A stretch of 64,000 nt of DNA. It comes from Streptomyces sp. LBL (GTDB lineage: Bacteria; Actinomycetota; Actinomycetes; Streptomycetales; Streptomycetaceae). Below are positions 42,739 to 51,892 of this stretch, piece after piece. A program made the translations under genes and the position numbers. The notes under the pieces were generated by a model. That model made no database searches, was not told where the DNA came from, and worked only from the letters and a program-made list of their open reading frames with translations. The stretch covers positions 248,001-312,000 of the forward strand of contig NZ_JARXYX010000002.1 in assembly GCF_029893585.1 (NCBI RefSeq), written 5' to 3'. How positions within the stretch are numbered: position 1 is the first letter of the stretch; each line of letters starts with the position of its first letter.

Positions 42739-44043
42739 CTATGTCGCGGAGACCGTCAGGTCGGCGTGCCTCGGCGCCGTGAAGCTTTCGATGTCGGCGC
42801 GGGTCAGACCGCTCAGGCGGGCCACCTCGGCGATGTCGAGGGCGCCGCAGTCCAGACCGCGCAGCAGATAACCGCTGAGGGCCTTGGCGGTGGCGGGCTC
42901 GTCCAACACGTCGCCGCCGGTGCGGTGGGCGTAGCGGGAAAGACGGGCGGCGGCCTGTTCGAAGCCTTCGCGGTAGAAGGCGAAGACGGCCGCGTATCGG
43001 GTGGGCAGGTGGCCGGGGTGCATGTCCCAGCCCTGGTAGTAGGCGCGGGCCAGGGCGCGGCGGGTGAGGTCGTAGTGCAGGCGCCAGGCGTCGTGGACCT
43101 TGGCGGTGGGGCCGACGGGCAGGACGTTGGTGGAGCCGTCTGAGACGCGGACGCCGGTGCCGGCCGCCGCGACCTGCATGACCGCCTTGGCATGGTCGGC
43201 GGCCGGGTGGTCGCTCGCCTGGTGGGCGGCGGACACACCGAGGCAGGCGCTGTAGTCGAAGGTGCCGTAGTGCAGGCCGGTGGCACGGCCCTCGGCGGCC
43301 TGGATCATGCGGGCGACGGTGGCGGTGCCGTCGGTGGCGAGGATGGACTGGCTGGTCTCGATCTGGATCTCGAAGCCGATCCGGCCGGGTTCGAGACCCC
43401 GCGCCTTTTCGAACGCCTCCAGAAGCCGCACCATGGCGGTCACCTGTTCGGGGTACGACACCTTCGGCAGCGTCAGCACCAGCCCGTCGGGCAGGCCGCC
43501 GGCCTCCATCAGACCGGTGAGGAAGATGTCCAGGGTGCGGATACCGCGGTCGCGGACGGGCGCCTCCATGCACTTCATGCGGATGCCCATGTACGGGGCC
43601 GCCGTGCCGTTCTCGTAGGCCTGGGCGATCAGCCGCGCCGCGCGGGCCGCCGTCTCGTCCTCCTCGGCGTCCGGGCGTCGGCCGTAGCCGTCCTCGAAGT
43701 CGACGCGCAGGTCCTCGATCGGCTCGCGCTGCAACGTGGCCCGCACGCGCGCGTGGACGGGCTCGGCGAGTTCGTTGGACAGACCGAGGACGGCGGCGAA
43801 GGAGGCGGCGTCCGGAGCGTGTTCGTCGAGGGCGGCGAGGGCCTGGTCGCCCCAGGATCGGATGGTGTCGGCGGCGAAGACGTCGCCGGGGACGTAGACC
43901 GTGTGCACGGGCTGGCGGGTGCCGGCGTCCCCGGGGTAGCGGCGCTCCAACTCGGCGTCGACCGGCGCGAGGGAGGCCCCGATCTCCTCACTGACGGCGC
44001 CCGCGAGGCTCCTGGCCACCCGCTCCTGCTGGCCCTGGCCCAT
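42739..44043 (-). CDS. DUF6986 family, HpcH/HpaI aldolase-like protein
   Basis: 434 residues. IEDLRVDFEDGYGRRPDAEE and GFEIQIETSQSILATDGTAT resemble the metal-binding Glu/Asp residues of HpcH/HpaI or malate synthase-like TIM barrels, and YYQGWDMHPGHLPTRYAAVF is the conserved C-terminal block of this actinobacterial family. Usually near purine/ureide catabolism genes, which are not in view here. Substrate unproven. Confidence 0.75.
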   Translation of the reverse strand: MGQGQQERVARSLAGAVSEEIGASLAPVDAELERRYPGDAGTRQPVHTVYVPGDVFAADTIRSWGDQALAALDEHAPDAASFAAVLGLSNELAEPVHARVRATLQREPIEDLRVDFEDGYGRRPDAEEDETAARAARLIAQAYENGTAAPYMGIRMKCMEAPVRDRGIRTLDIFLTGLMEAGGLPDGLVLTLPKVSYPEQVTAMVRLLEAFEKARGLEPGRIGFEIQIETSQSILATDGTATVARMIQAAEGRATGLHYGTFDYSACLGVSAAHQASDHPAADHAKAVMQVAAAGTGVRVSDGSTNVLPVGPTAKVHDAWRLHYDLTRRALARAYYQGWDMHPGHLPTRYAAVFAFYREGFEQAAARLSRYAHRTGGDVLDEPATAKALSGYLLRGLDCGALDIAEVARLSGLTRADIESFTAPRHADLTVSAT

Positions 44044-44232
44044 CCCACACCCTCCCGTTTTCCACTCTCCGGAATCAACAATCCGTATGACGAAGCTATC
44101 TGGAAAGCTTCCTGCTGGTCAACACCCTGCCCACGGACCGACTCACCGCGTTCACTTCCGCTGCCGAGAACCTCTACGCCCCCTTTCGCACTTCGGTCCG
44201 TACCTTCATCCTGACCCTTCGGAGGGAATCAC

Positions 44233-45126
44233 ATGGGGAGCACGACCCGCATGACCCGTCGCATGGGCCTGAGAACCGTGATGGCCGCCGCGCTCAGCAT
44301 TCCGTTGTTCGGCGCGGTTCCGGCCTCTGCCGCCAAAGCCAGAAACCGCCGCCTGGACGTCATGACGTTCAATCTGCGCTTCGCGAGCACCACCGAGCCC
44401 AACAGCTGGGCGGTCCGGCGTCCGGTGATGCGCGCGCTGTTACACCGCGAGGCACCCGACGTCATCGGCACCCAGGAAGGCCTCTACCAGCAGCTGCGCG
44501 ACATCCACACCGACCTCGGACCGCACTACGACTGGATCGGCACCGGCCGCGAGGGCGGCAGCCACGACGAGTCCACGGCGATCTTCTACGACACCCGGCG
44601 CCTCGCGCCGGCCGAGCACGACACGTTCTGGCTCTCCGACACGCCCAGGGTGATCGGCTCGAACACCTGGGGCGCCTCGCTTCCCCGCATAGCCACCTGG
44701 GCCCGCTTCCGCGATCTGCGCGACGGCGGGCGGGAGCTCTACGTCCTCAACACCCACTTCGACCATCTGAGCCAGTACGCACGTGTGCGCGCCGCATCCC
44801 TCGTCGGCGCTCGGATCGCGGGGCTCGACCGGTCCCTGCCGTTCGTCGTGACGGGCGACTTCAACGCGGCGGCCCACCGGAACGAGGCCTACGACACCCT
44901 CCTGGGCGCCGGACTCGTCGACACCTGGGACACGGCGGCGGAGCGCGGCAAGCTGTACGGGACCTTCCACGGCTACAGACCGCTGACGCCGGACGGCGAC
45001 CGCATCGACTGGATCCTCACCACGCCGGGTGTCACTGCGCATCGGGCGTCGATCAACACCTTCGAACGCGACGGCCAGTTCCCGAGCGACCACCTGCCGG
45101 TGCAGGCCTCGCTGACCCTGGCATGA
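44233..45126 (+). CDS. secreted endonuclease/exonuclease/phosphatase-family phosphodiesterase
   Basis: 297 residues. A signal peptide with twin Arg (TRRMGLRTVMAAALSIPL, cut near ASA-AKA) is followed by the EEP fold: LDVMTFNLRFAS (Asn), VIGTQEGLYQQ (catalytic Glu), LYVLNTHFDHLSQYARVRAA (His), FVVTGDFNAAAH (Asp-x-Asn) and the final FPSDHLPVQASL (Asp-His). All catalytic residues are present. Likely extracellular sugar-phosphate or nucleic acid phosphodiesterase. ATG with GGAGG upstream. Confidence 0.88.
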   Translation: MGSTTRMTRRMGLRTVMAAALSIPLFGAVPASAAKARNRRLDVMTFNLRFASTTEPNSWAVRRPVMRALLHREAPDVIGTQEGLYQQLRDIHTDLGPHYDWIGTGREGGSHDESTAIFYDTRRLAPAEHDTFWLSDTPRVIGSNTWGASLPRIATWARFRDLRDGGRELYVLNTHFDHLSQYARVRAASLVGARIAGLDRSLPFVVTGDFNAAAHRNEAYDTLLGAGLVDTWDTAAERGKLYGTFHGYRPLTPDGDRIDWILTTPGVTAHRASINTFERDGQFPSDHLPVQASLTLA

Positions 45127-45128
45127 GC

Positions 45129-45169
45129 CGAGGCCCCCGTACCGGCCAGAAGCGGTCACGGGGGCCTCG
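45129..45169. terminator. bidirectional hairpin terminator
   Basis: CGAGGCCCCCGT pairs perfectly with ACGGGGGCCTCG between the convergent nuclease and etfA genes. Confidence 0.75.
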
Positions 45170-45196
45170 TACGCCCGGATCGGATCCGAGTCGGGA

Positions 45197-46159
45197 TCAG
45201 CCCTTGCGGGCCTTGACCTCATCGGTCAGCTGCGGGACGACGTCGAACAGGTCGCCGACGACGCCGTAGTCGACCAGGTCGAAGATCGGGGCCTCGGCGT
45301 CCTTGTTGACGGCCACGATCGTCTTCGAGGTCTGCATACCGGCACGGTGCTGGATGGCACCGGAGATGCCGTTGGCGATGTACAGCTGCGGCGAGACCGA
45401 CTTGCCGGTCTGGCCGACCTGGTTGGTGTGCGGGTACCAGCCGGCGTCCACCGCGGCACGCGAGGCACCGACGGCCGCGCCGAGGGAGTCGGCGAGAGCC
45501 TCGATGATCGCGAAGTTCTCCGCGCCGTTGACACCACGGCCACCGGAGACCACGATCGCGGCCTCGGTCAGCTCCGGACGGCCGGTCGACTCCCTCGGCG
45601 TGCGGCCGGTGACCTTGGTACCGGTCGCCTGCGCGGAGAAGGACACCTCCAGCGCCTCGACCGCACCGGCGGCGGGGGCGGCCTCCACGGCGGCCGAGTT
45701 CGGCTTGACCGTGATGACCGGGGTCCCCTTGGCGACCCGGGACTTGGTGGTGAAGGAGGCGGCGAACACCGACTGGGTGGCCACCGGCCCCTCGTCGCCG
45801 GCCTCCAGGTCGACGGCGTCGGTGATGATGCCGGAGCCGAGGCGCAGCGCCAGACGGGCGGCGATCTCCTTGGCCTCGGCGGAGGACGGGACCAGCACGG
45901 CGACTGGAGAGACGGCGGCGACGGCCGCCTGCAGGGCGTCCACCTTCGGGACGACCAGGTAGTCGGTGTACTCGGCGGCCTCGTGGGTGAGAACGCGGGT
46001 GGCACCGTGCTCCGCGAGGGTGGCGGCCGTGTCGGCGGCACCGGCGCCCAGCGCCACCGCGACCGGCTCGCCGACACGGCGGGCGAGGGTCAGCAGCTCG
46101 AGGGTGGGCTTGCGGACGGTACCGTCCACGTGGTCGACGTAAACGAGAACTTCAGCCAT
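45197..46159 (-). CDS. etfA: electron transfer flavoprotein alpha subunit
   Basis: 320 residues. The C-terminal FAD domain shows [60 protein letters not shown] and [20 protein letters not shown], all standard EtfA FAD contacts. Passes electrons from acyl-CoA and other dehydrogenases to the quinone pool via ETF:QO. 51 bases after etfB in the same direction. Confidence 0.95.
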   Translation of the reverse strand: MAEVLVYVDHVDGTVRKPTLELLTLARRVGEPVAVALGAGAADTAATLAEHGATRVLTHEAAEYTDYLVVPKVDALQAAVAAVSPVAVLVPSSAEAKEIAARLALRLGSGIITDAVDLEAGDEGPVATQSVFAASFTTKSRVAKGTPVITVKPNSAAVEAAPAAGAVEALEVSFSAQATGTKVTGRTPRESTGRPELTEAAIVVSGGRGVNGAENFAIIEALADSLGAAVGASRAAVDAGWYPHTNQVGQTGKSVSPQLYIANGISGAIQHRAGMQTSKTIVAVNKDAEAPIFDLVDYGVVGDLFDVVPQLTDEVKARKG

Positions 46160-46210
46160 GGGAATGCTCTCCTGCTTGCGAAAGTTGAGGGGCGGTCAGC
46201 GGAGTCGAGC

Positions 46211-46999
46211 TCAGATGAACTTCTGGCCCGCGAGGAACTCGGCGAGCTGCTTGCCGCCCTCGCCCTCGTCCTTGACGATCGTGCCGGCCGTGCGCGCCGG
46301 ACGCTCGGTCACGGAGTCGACGACCGTGTAGGAGCCCCCCAGGCCGACCTCCTCGGCCTCCAGGTCCAGGTCGGACAGGTCCCAGGCCTCCACCGGCTTC
46401 TTCTTGGCCGCCATGATGCCCTTGAAGGACGGGTAACGCGCCTCGCCCGACTGGTCGGTGACGGACACGACGGCCGGCAGCGAGGCCTCCAGCTGCTCGG
46501 ACGCGGCGTCACCGTCCCGACGGCCCTTGATCGTGCCGCCCTCGACCGAGACCTCGGACAGCAGCGTCACCTGCGGCACGCCCAGGCGCTCGGCCAGCAG
46601 CGCCGGTACGACACCCATGGTGCCGTCGGTGGACGCCATGCCGGAGATCACCAGGTCGTAGCCGGCCTTCTCGATCGCCTTCGCCAGCACCAGCGAGGTG
46701 CCGATGGCGTCGGTGCCGTGCAGGTCGTCGTCCTCGACGTGGATGGCCTTGTCGGCGCCCATGGACAGCGCCTTGCGCAGGGCGTCCTTGGCGTCCTCGG
46801 GGCCGACGGTCAGGACGGTGACCTCGGCGTCGTCGTCGGAGTTCTCGGAGATCTGCAGCGCCTGCTCGACCGCGTACTCGTCCAGTTCGGAGAGCAGACC
46901 GTCCACGTCGTCCCGGTCGACGGTCAGGTCATCGGCGAAGTGCCGGTCGCCAGTGGCGTCGGGCACGTACTTCACAGTGACAACGATCCTCAAGCTCAC
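46211..46999 (-). CDS. etfB: electron transfer flavoprotein beta subunit
   Basis: 262 residues: IVVTVKYVPDATGDRHFADD, NELDEYAVEQAL-like SELDEYAVEQALQI, VLTVGPEDAKDALRKALSMG, ADKAIHV and the signature DLVISGMASTDGTMGVVPAL (AMP site), GTIKGRRDGDAASEQLEA. GTG start with GGAGAG upstream. Forms the AMP/FAD heterodimer with EtfA. Confidence 0.95.
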   Translation of the reverse strand: MSLRIVVTVKYVPDATGDRHFADDLTVDRDDVDGLLSELDEYAVEQALQISENSDDDAEVTVLTVGPEDAKDALRKALSMGADKAIHVEDDDLHGTDAIGTSLVLAKAIEKAGYDLVISGMASTDGTMGVVPALLAERLGVPQVTLLSEVSVEGGTIKGRRDGDAASEQLEASLPAVVSVTDQSGEARYPSFKGIMAAKKKPVEAWDLSDLDLEAEEVGLGGSYTVVDSVTERPARTAGTIVKDEGEGGKQLAEFLAGQKFI

Positions 47000-47224
47000 G
47001 CCGGCTCTCCTACCACATCGTCATTTTTCGACTGCCTCTTGCAGGCAGCATAGGCGCCCCAAGCGGCCGATCCCGGTCGGGGCGACCCCCGCTCCGACCT
47101 GAATATTACTCGTCAGTACACCCAGTTCGTTCCCGCTGAGCAAGCGCTTTGAACTGTGACCTTCGCAACGCAGCGTAATCGGAACTCGACGCCTGCGCAG
47201 CAGGGAAGGGGACGAGCGTGCCGT

Positions 47225-47734
47225 TCAGTCGCGCAGCCCGTTGAACTGCCCCTGGTGATAGAGGAGCGGGCGGCCGGGGCCGGCCGGGTCACCGAGGACG
47301 ACCTCGGCCAGCACGATGCGGTGGTCGCCGGCCGGCACCCGCGCGGACACCCGGCACACCAGCCACGCCGGGACGTCGTCCAGGACGGGCACTCCCTCGG
47401 GGCCGTCGCGCCAGGCGGTCGCCGCTCCGAAGCGGTCGGCGCCGCTCCGCGCGAAGGTGGCGGCCAGGTCCTGTTGGTGCTCGCCGAGTATGTGCACGCC
47501 GACATGTTCGGCCTCGGAGACCGCGGGCCAGCTGGAGGCCCCGGTGCCGATACCGAAGGAGAGCATCGGGGGTTCGGCGGAGACCGAGGAGAGGGAGGTG
47601 GCGGTGAAGCCGACCGGGCCGGTCTCGCCGCGCGCGGTGATCACGGCGACTCCCGCCGCGTGCCGCCGGAAGACGGAACGCAGGAGGTCGTGCGAGGCGA
47701 GCCGAGGGGTGCCGAGGCCGGGCGTGGCCGTCAT
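47225..47734 (-). CDS. flavin reductase-like FMN-binding protein
   Basis: 169 residues: LRSVFRRHAAGVAVITARGE, VGFTATSLSSVSAEPPMLSF and HVGVHILGEHQQDLAATFAR are the split-barrel flavin reductase motifs; HRIVLAEV and PLLYHQGQFNGL end the fold. Supplies reduced flavin to a partner monooxygenase; none is adjacent. ATG at 47,734 has AAGGAC upstream; a longer in-frame start does not. Confidence 0.88.
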   Translation of the reverse strand: MTATPGLGTPRLASHDLLRSVFRRHAAGVAVITARGETGPVGFTATSLSSVSAEPPMLSFGIGTGASSWPAVSEAEHVGVHILGEHQQDLAATFARSGADRFGAATAWRDGPEGVPVLDDVPAWLVCRVSARVPAGDHRIVLAEVVLGDPAGPGRPLLYHQGQFNGLRD

Positions 47735-47931
47735 GGAGGTGTCCTTCTGCGAGGAGGGGCGTGGGCGTCCGTGGCTGCTCAACAGCTCGGACAGCACGCG
47801 CTCGCGGTGCGGACCAGATCGACGTGGACCCGCCCGAAGAGAAGGAGTTCCGAAGGCATACGGTCAGGCTGGCGATAGATGGTCCGCACAGTCAAGTACG
47901 TCCCGGCATATGGGAGCTGACTCACCGACCG

Positions 47932-48000
47932 CGTCGGGAGCGGTACGGCACTTCCCGGACCCGTCAGGAGCGGTACGGCACTTCCCGGACCCGTCAGGAT
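47932..48000. repeat. 30-base direct tandem repeat, 2.3 copies
   Basis: Two near-identical units (CGTCGGGAGCGGTACGGCAC.. and CGTCAGGAGCGGTACGGCAC..) at 47,932 and 47,962 and a partial third, just downstream of the thioredoxin stop. Confidence 0.75.
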
Positions 48001-48032
48001 CTGCACACCGCCTCCCGGCCGCGTCCGGGACG

Positions 48033-48446
48033 TCACACCGTCTCCCCCAGCGCGGCGATCACGTCGGCCTTGCGCGGCTGCCCCGTGGCACGCCGGACGA
48101 TATGGCCGCCGGCGTCCAGGACCAGCACCGTCGGGGTCTTGATGATGTCCAGCTCGCGGACGAGGCCGAGGTGGTCCTCGGCGTCGATCTCGACGTGGGT
48201 CACGCCGGGGACGATCCCGGCCACCTCGCCGAGGACCCGGCGGGTCGCCCGACAGGGGGCGCAGAAGGCACTGGAGAACTGGACGAGCGTGGCCCGTTCA
48301 CCGAGCGGCCCGCCCAGTTCGGCCGCACCGAGCCGCTTTCCGTCGTCGCGCCCGCGCACCCGTACCCTCCCGCTCCGCCGCCGATGCAGCACTCCGTAGA
48401 CGCTCGCCGCCGCGAGCACCGCCACGCACACCACAAGTCCGGTCAT
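48033..48446 (-). CDS. membrane-anchored thioredoxin-like protein
   Basis: 137 residues. An N-terminal membrane helix (LVVCVAVLAAASVYGVL) is followed by basic residues and a thioredoxin fold: ATLVQFSSAFCAPCRATRRV has CAPC, and LDIIKTPTVLVLDAGGHIVR the cis-Pro (KTPT). Likely faces outside and handles disulfides or cytochrome/lipoprotein thiols. Divergent from the DUF4395 gene, a common pairing in actinomycetes. Confidence 0.85.
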   Translation of the reverse strand: MTGLVVCVAVLAAASVYGVLHRRRSGRVRVRGRDDGKRLGAAELGGPLGERATLVQFSSAFCAPCRATRRVLGEVAGIVPGVTHVEIDAEDHLGLVRELDIIKTPTVLVLDAGGHIVRRATGQPRKADVIAALGETV

Positions 48447-48523
48447 CCTCCCGACCAGCGTTTACGAGACCGCAAAGATTCCCGCTTCCCCGAACTCCTT
48501 CCCTTGCGCCATGCTTGATCACC

Positions 48524-48940
48524 ATGGACATCGACGTAAGGGGGCCGCGTTTCGGTGCGGCCGTGACGACCGCTGTACTGGCGGTCGGGCTGATCACCGG
48601 CAGCGCGTGGCTGCTGGCCTGGCAGACGCTCGCGTTCGCTCTGGGAGCGGCGGGCGGGGTGGGCCGTTCCCCGTACGGCTGGCTGTTCCGCACCGTGGTG
48701 CGGCCCCGACTCGGGCCGCCGACCGAGTTCGAGGCGCCGGAGCCGCCCCGGTTCGCGCAGGCGGTGGGACTCCTCTTCGCCGGCCTGGGTCTCGTCGGCT
48801 ACACGCTGGGCCCGGACTGGCTGGGGCTCGCGGCGACCGGAGCGGCACTGGCGGCGGCGTTCCTCAACGCCACTTTCGGGTACTGCCTGGGATGTGAGAT
48901 GTACCTGCTTGTACGGCGAGCGACGGTACGCGCGGAGTAA
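48524..48940 (+). CDS. DUF4395 membrane protein
   Basis: 138 residues with four hydrophobic helices; MDIDVRGPRFGAAVTTAVLA, LFRTVVRPRLGPPTEFEAP and ATFGYCLGCEMYLL follow the family, the last with CLGC, a possible redox pair. Probably works with the thioredoxin. No good ribosome site before the ATG, so it may be leaderless; a TTG nine bases upstream is an alternative. Confidence 0.82.
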   Translation: MDIDVRGPRFGAAVTTAVLAVGLITGSAWLLAWQTLAFALGAAGGVGRSPYGWLFRTVVRPRLGPPTEFEAPEPPRFAQAVGLLFAGLGLVGYTLGPDWLGLAATGAALAAAFLNATFGYCLGCEMYLLVRRATVRAE

Positions 48941-49126
48941 AGGTGCCTTAAAACCCCGAGGTGGATCACCGCATCGACGTGACGAGAATCTCGCCCGGCA
49001 CGGGCACCAGGGCTGGCTCCTCGTCCGTTCTTGGGGCACGATCTGCGAGATGCCGCAAACCTACGGCAGCGTAACTTCCGCCTGGAGTTCCCTCCCCAGG
49101 CAGAGAAGGAAGGGCCCCCACCGTCC

Positions 49127-49855
49127 ATGGCAGAGCTCGTCTACCGTCCCGTCGTTGGTTTCGCCCAGGCACTGTTCAAGGCGTGGGACCTCAAGATCGA
49201 CTGCAGGGGTTCGGAGAACATCCCGCGCTCGGGCGGTGCCGTGCTGGTGAGCAACCACATCAGCTACCTGGACTTCGTCTTCAACGGGATGGCGGCGCTT
49301 CCGCAGAAACGTCTCGTTCGGTTCATGGCGAAGGAGTCCGTCTTCCGCCACAAGGTCTCCGGTCCGCTGATGCGCGGCATGAAGCACATTCCGGTGGACC
49401 GCAAACAGGGTGAGACGGCCTACGCGCACGCGCTGGACTCGCTGCGGTCCGGCGAGATCGTGGGCGTCTTCCCGGAGGCCACGATCTCCTCCTCCTTCAC
49501 GCTGAAGACCTTCAAGTCGGGCGCCGCGCGCATGGCCCAGGAGGCGGGCGTCCCGCTGGTCCCGATGGCACTCTGGGGCACCCAACGGCTGTGGACCAAG
49601 GGCCACCCGCGCAACTTCAGGCGCAGCCACATCCCGGTCACCATGCGCGTCGGCGAGGCCATGGAGGCCTCCCGAGACAAGTACGCGGGCGCGATCACCC
49701 GCCACGTGCGCGAACGCGTCCAGGAACTCCTGGAAGCCGCCCAGCGCGCCTACCCGGTCCGCCCCAAGGACGCCGACGACACCTGGTGGATGCCGGCCCA
49801 CCTCGGCGGCACGGCCCCCACTCCGGAAGAGGTTCGGGCGGCCGAGGCACACTGA
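49127..49855 (+). CDS. 1-acyl-glycerol-3-phosphate acyltransferase-like (PlsC family)
   Basis: 242 residues. SNHISYLDFVF is the NHx4D catalytic motif, GMKHIPVDRKQG block II, VGVFPEATIS block III (FPEG variant with Ala) and VPLVPMALWGTQRLW block IV. Transfers an acyl chain to a lysophospholipid or other glycerol acceptor at the membrane. The ATG at 49,127 (MAELVYRPV) is the family start. Confidence 0.88.
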   Translation: MAELVYRPVVGFAQALFKAWDLKIDCRGSENIPRSGGAVLVSNHISYLDFVFNGMAALPQKRLVRFMAKESVFRHKVSGPLMRGMKHIPVDRKQGETAYAHALDSLRSGEIVGVFPEATISSSFTLKTFKSGAARMAQEAGVPLVPMALWGTQRLWTKGHPRNFRRSHIPVTMRVGEAMEASRDKYAGAITRHVRERVQELLEAAQRAYPVRPKDADDTWWMPAHLGGTAPTPEEVRAAEAH

Positions 49856-49879
49856 CCCCCGACGCCCCGGCCGGAGGGG

Positions 49880-50575
49880 TCAGGACGTCGCGGACCGGAC
49901 GGCGATCCGCGCCCCCGGGCTGAACTTCTCCAGCAGTTCGGCCAGTTCCGCGGCGGCCGCCTCGATCTCCGGGACCGGCAGCGGCGCCATTCCCTCCAGG
50001 AGGAAGACGGCCGAGGTGGTGGCCTCGGTGAGCCGGGTGCGCGGGCCCTGGCGCCAGTTCCAGCGACGGCAGGTCACGCCCGCCTCGTCACGCCAGACCA
50101 CCTCGCCGGGGTCGGGGTGCTCGACGGTCTGCTCGCCGCCGGCGACCGTCACGAAGTCCTCGTCGCCGGTGGACCGGACGAGGCGCATGCCGCCCTGGAT
50201 GTGGTCGAGGTCCTCGCCCCCGACCGGGATCAGGTGGGCGACGCTGAGGGCGTTGTAGAGGTCCACGAGCAGGTTGATGCGGGGCAGGCCCGCCTCCGAC
50301 AGAGCCCTTTTCGCCAGGGCCTCCGCCGAGTTGCGCGTGCGCGACGGCTTCGAGCCGAACGCCGTGTAGGTCTCACGCCAGGCCGCCATGTGGAGGTCGT
50401 CCTGCGGAGCGCGCCCGTCCAGGCGTACGGCGAGACGGCGGGCCGCTTCGTCGAGAAGGGCCGAACTGCCTTCGGTGCTGGGGCCGTTGACGAGGCCGTG
50501 GGCCTCGACGGCGACGTGGGTGAAGCCCGGCGCGAGGGCGCGCACCTCGTCGGACACGGTCAGGGAGAGGGTCAT
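49880..50575 (-). CDS. B3/B4 tRNA-binding-domain protein
   Basis: 231 residues: MAAWRETYTAFGSKPSRTRN, EALAKRALSEAGLPRINLLV, DLYNALSVAHLIPVGGEDLD and AGVTCRRWNWRQGPRTRLTE make the free-standing B3/B4 domain related to phenylalanyl-tRNA synthetase beta editing. Possible trans-editing of mischarged tRNA; unproven. Confidence 0.82.
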   Translation of the reverse strand: MTLSLTVSDEVRALAPGFTHVAVEAHGLVNGPSTEGSSALLDEAARRLAVRLDGRAPQDDLHMAAWRETYTAFGSKPSRTRNSAEALAKRALSEAGLPRINLLVDLYNALSVAHLIPVGGEDLDHIQGGMRLVRSTGDEDFVTVAGGEQTVEHPDPGEVVWRDEAGVTCRRWNWRQGPRTRLTEATTSAVFLLEGMAPLPVPEIEAAAAELAELLEKFSPGARIAVRSATS

Positions 50576-50727
50576 GGCCAGCCTCGGAGTGCGGTGGGGA
50601 ACGTTTTCGAGAGGTACGGGCCGTCCCGAGCGGCCCGGAGGGCACTCAGAACGGCCGACTATGGTTCAACCTACAGGACTGGGCAGTCCATCTCATTGGA
50701 CGATGGCTTTTCGCGTGACCGCATACC

Positions 50728-50799
50728 TGCACACGTCCCCGCGCACATCCCTGCACACGTCCCCGCGCACATCCCTGCACACGTCCCCGCGCACATCCC
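50728..50799. repeat. 24-base tandem repeat, three exact copies
   Basis: The unit TGCACACGTCCCCGCGCACA plus TCCC occurs at 50,728, 50,752 and 50,776, between the threonine aldolase stop and the B3/B4 gene. Confidence 0.85.
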
Positions 50800-50812
50800 T
50801 GTGCGTCACCTG

Positions 50813-51892
50813 CTAGCGGGCCATCTCTTCCTTCAGCGCCGCCACGAACGCGTCCACGTCGTCCTCGGTCGTGTCGAAGGCGCACATCCAGCGCACGACG
50901 CTCTCCGCCTCGTCCCAGAAGTAGAAGCGGAACCGCTTCTGCAGGCGCTCGCTCACGTCGTGCGGGAGCTTGGCGAAGACGCCGTTGGCCTGCACCGGGT
51001 AGAGGATCTCGACGCCGTGCACGGCCCGGGCGCCCTCGGCCAGCCGCTGCGCCATCTCGTTGGCGTGGCGGGCGTTGCGCAGCCACAGATCCTTGGCGAG
51101 CAGCGCCTCCAGCTGCACCGACACGAAGCGCATCTTGGAGGCGAGCTGCATGGACAGCTTGCGGAGGTGCTTCATGTGGCTGACGGCGTCCTGGTTGATG
51201 ACCACGACCGCCTCGCCGAAGAGCGCGCCGTTCTTCGTCCCGCCCAGGGAGAGGATGTCGACGCCGACCACATTGGTGAACGTCCGCATCGGAACGTTCA
51301 GCGAGGCCGCCGCGTTGGCTATCCGGGAGCCGTCCAGGTGGACCTTCATCCCGCGCGCGTGGGCGTGCTCGCAGATCGCGCGGATCTCGTCCGGTGTGTA
51401 CAGCGTGCCGAGCTCGGTGCTCTGGGTGATCGAGACGACCTGCGGCATCGCACGGTGCTCGTCCTCCCAGCCGTACGCCTGCCGGTCGATCAGCTCGGGC
51501 GTGAGCTTCCCGTCGGGCGTGGGCACCGTGAGCAGCTTCAGGCCGCCCATGCGCTCGGGGGCGCCGCCCTCGTCGACGTTGATGTGGGCGCTCTCCGCGC
51601 AGATCACCGCGCCCCAGCGGTCGGTGACCGCCTGGAGTGCGACGACGTTGGCGCCGGTGCCGTTGAAGACCGGGAACGCCTGAGCCGTGGCGCCGAAGTG
51701 ACTGCGGACGATCTGCTGGAGGTGCTCGGTGTAGACGTCCTCGCCGTACGCGACCTGGTGCCCGCCGTTGGCCAGGGCCAGGGCGCCGAGCACCTCCGGG
51801 TGGGCCCCTGCGTAGTTGTCGCTGGCGAAGCCGCGGGCGTCCGGGTCATGGTGGCGCCGAGCCTGGGTGAAGGCGGTCTTCGGGAGGTTCAC
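50813..51892 (-). CDS. low-specificity L-threonine aldolase / beta-eliminating lyase
   Basis: 359 residues of PLP fold type I. GFASDNYAGAHPEVLGALAL, FNGTGANVVALQA, ICAESAHINVDEGGAPERMG, MKVHLDGSRIANAAA (Asp-x-Ser/Arg contacts) and VDILSLGGTKNGALFG (Schiff-base Lys) are all present. Splits L-threonine or L-allo-threonine into glycine and acetaldehyde. GTG at 51,892 overlaps the SDR stop by four bases; a GTG 18 bases upstream is possible. Confidence 0.9.
   Translation of the reverse strand: MNLPKTAFTQARRHHDPDARGFASDNYAGAHPEVLGALALANGGHQVAYGEDVYTEHLQQIVRSHFGATAQAFPVFNGTGANVVALQAVTDRWGAVICAESAHINVDEGGAPERMGGLKLLTVPTPDGKLTPELIDRQAYGWEDEHRAMPQVVSITQSTELGTLYTPDEIRAICEHAHARGMKVHLDGSRIANAAASLNVPMRTFTNVVGVDILSLGGTKNGALFGEAVVVINQDAVSHMKHLRKLSMQLASKMRFVSVQLEALLAKDLWLRNARHANEMAQRLAEGARAVHGVEILYPVQANGVFAKLPHDVSERLQKRFRFYFWDEAESVVRWMCAFDTTEDDVDAFVAALKEEMAR

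Noticed and set aside
45347..47053. 568-codon plus-strand frame opposite etfA/etfB
   Set aside because: Composition of a shadow frame; etfB and etfA are certain on the minus strand.
47932..48000. Possible CRISPR array
   Set aside because: Units are adjacent with no spacers.
50728..50799. Possible CRISPR array
   Set aside because: Head-to-tail 24-base repeats without spacers.
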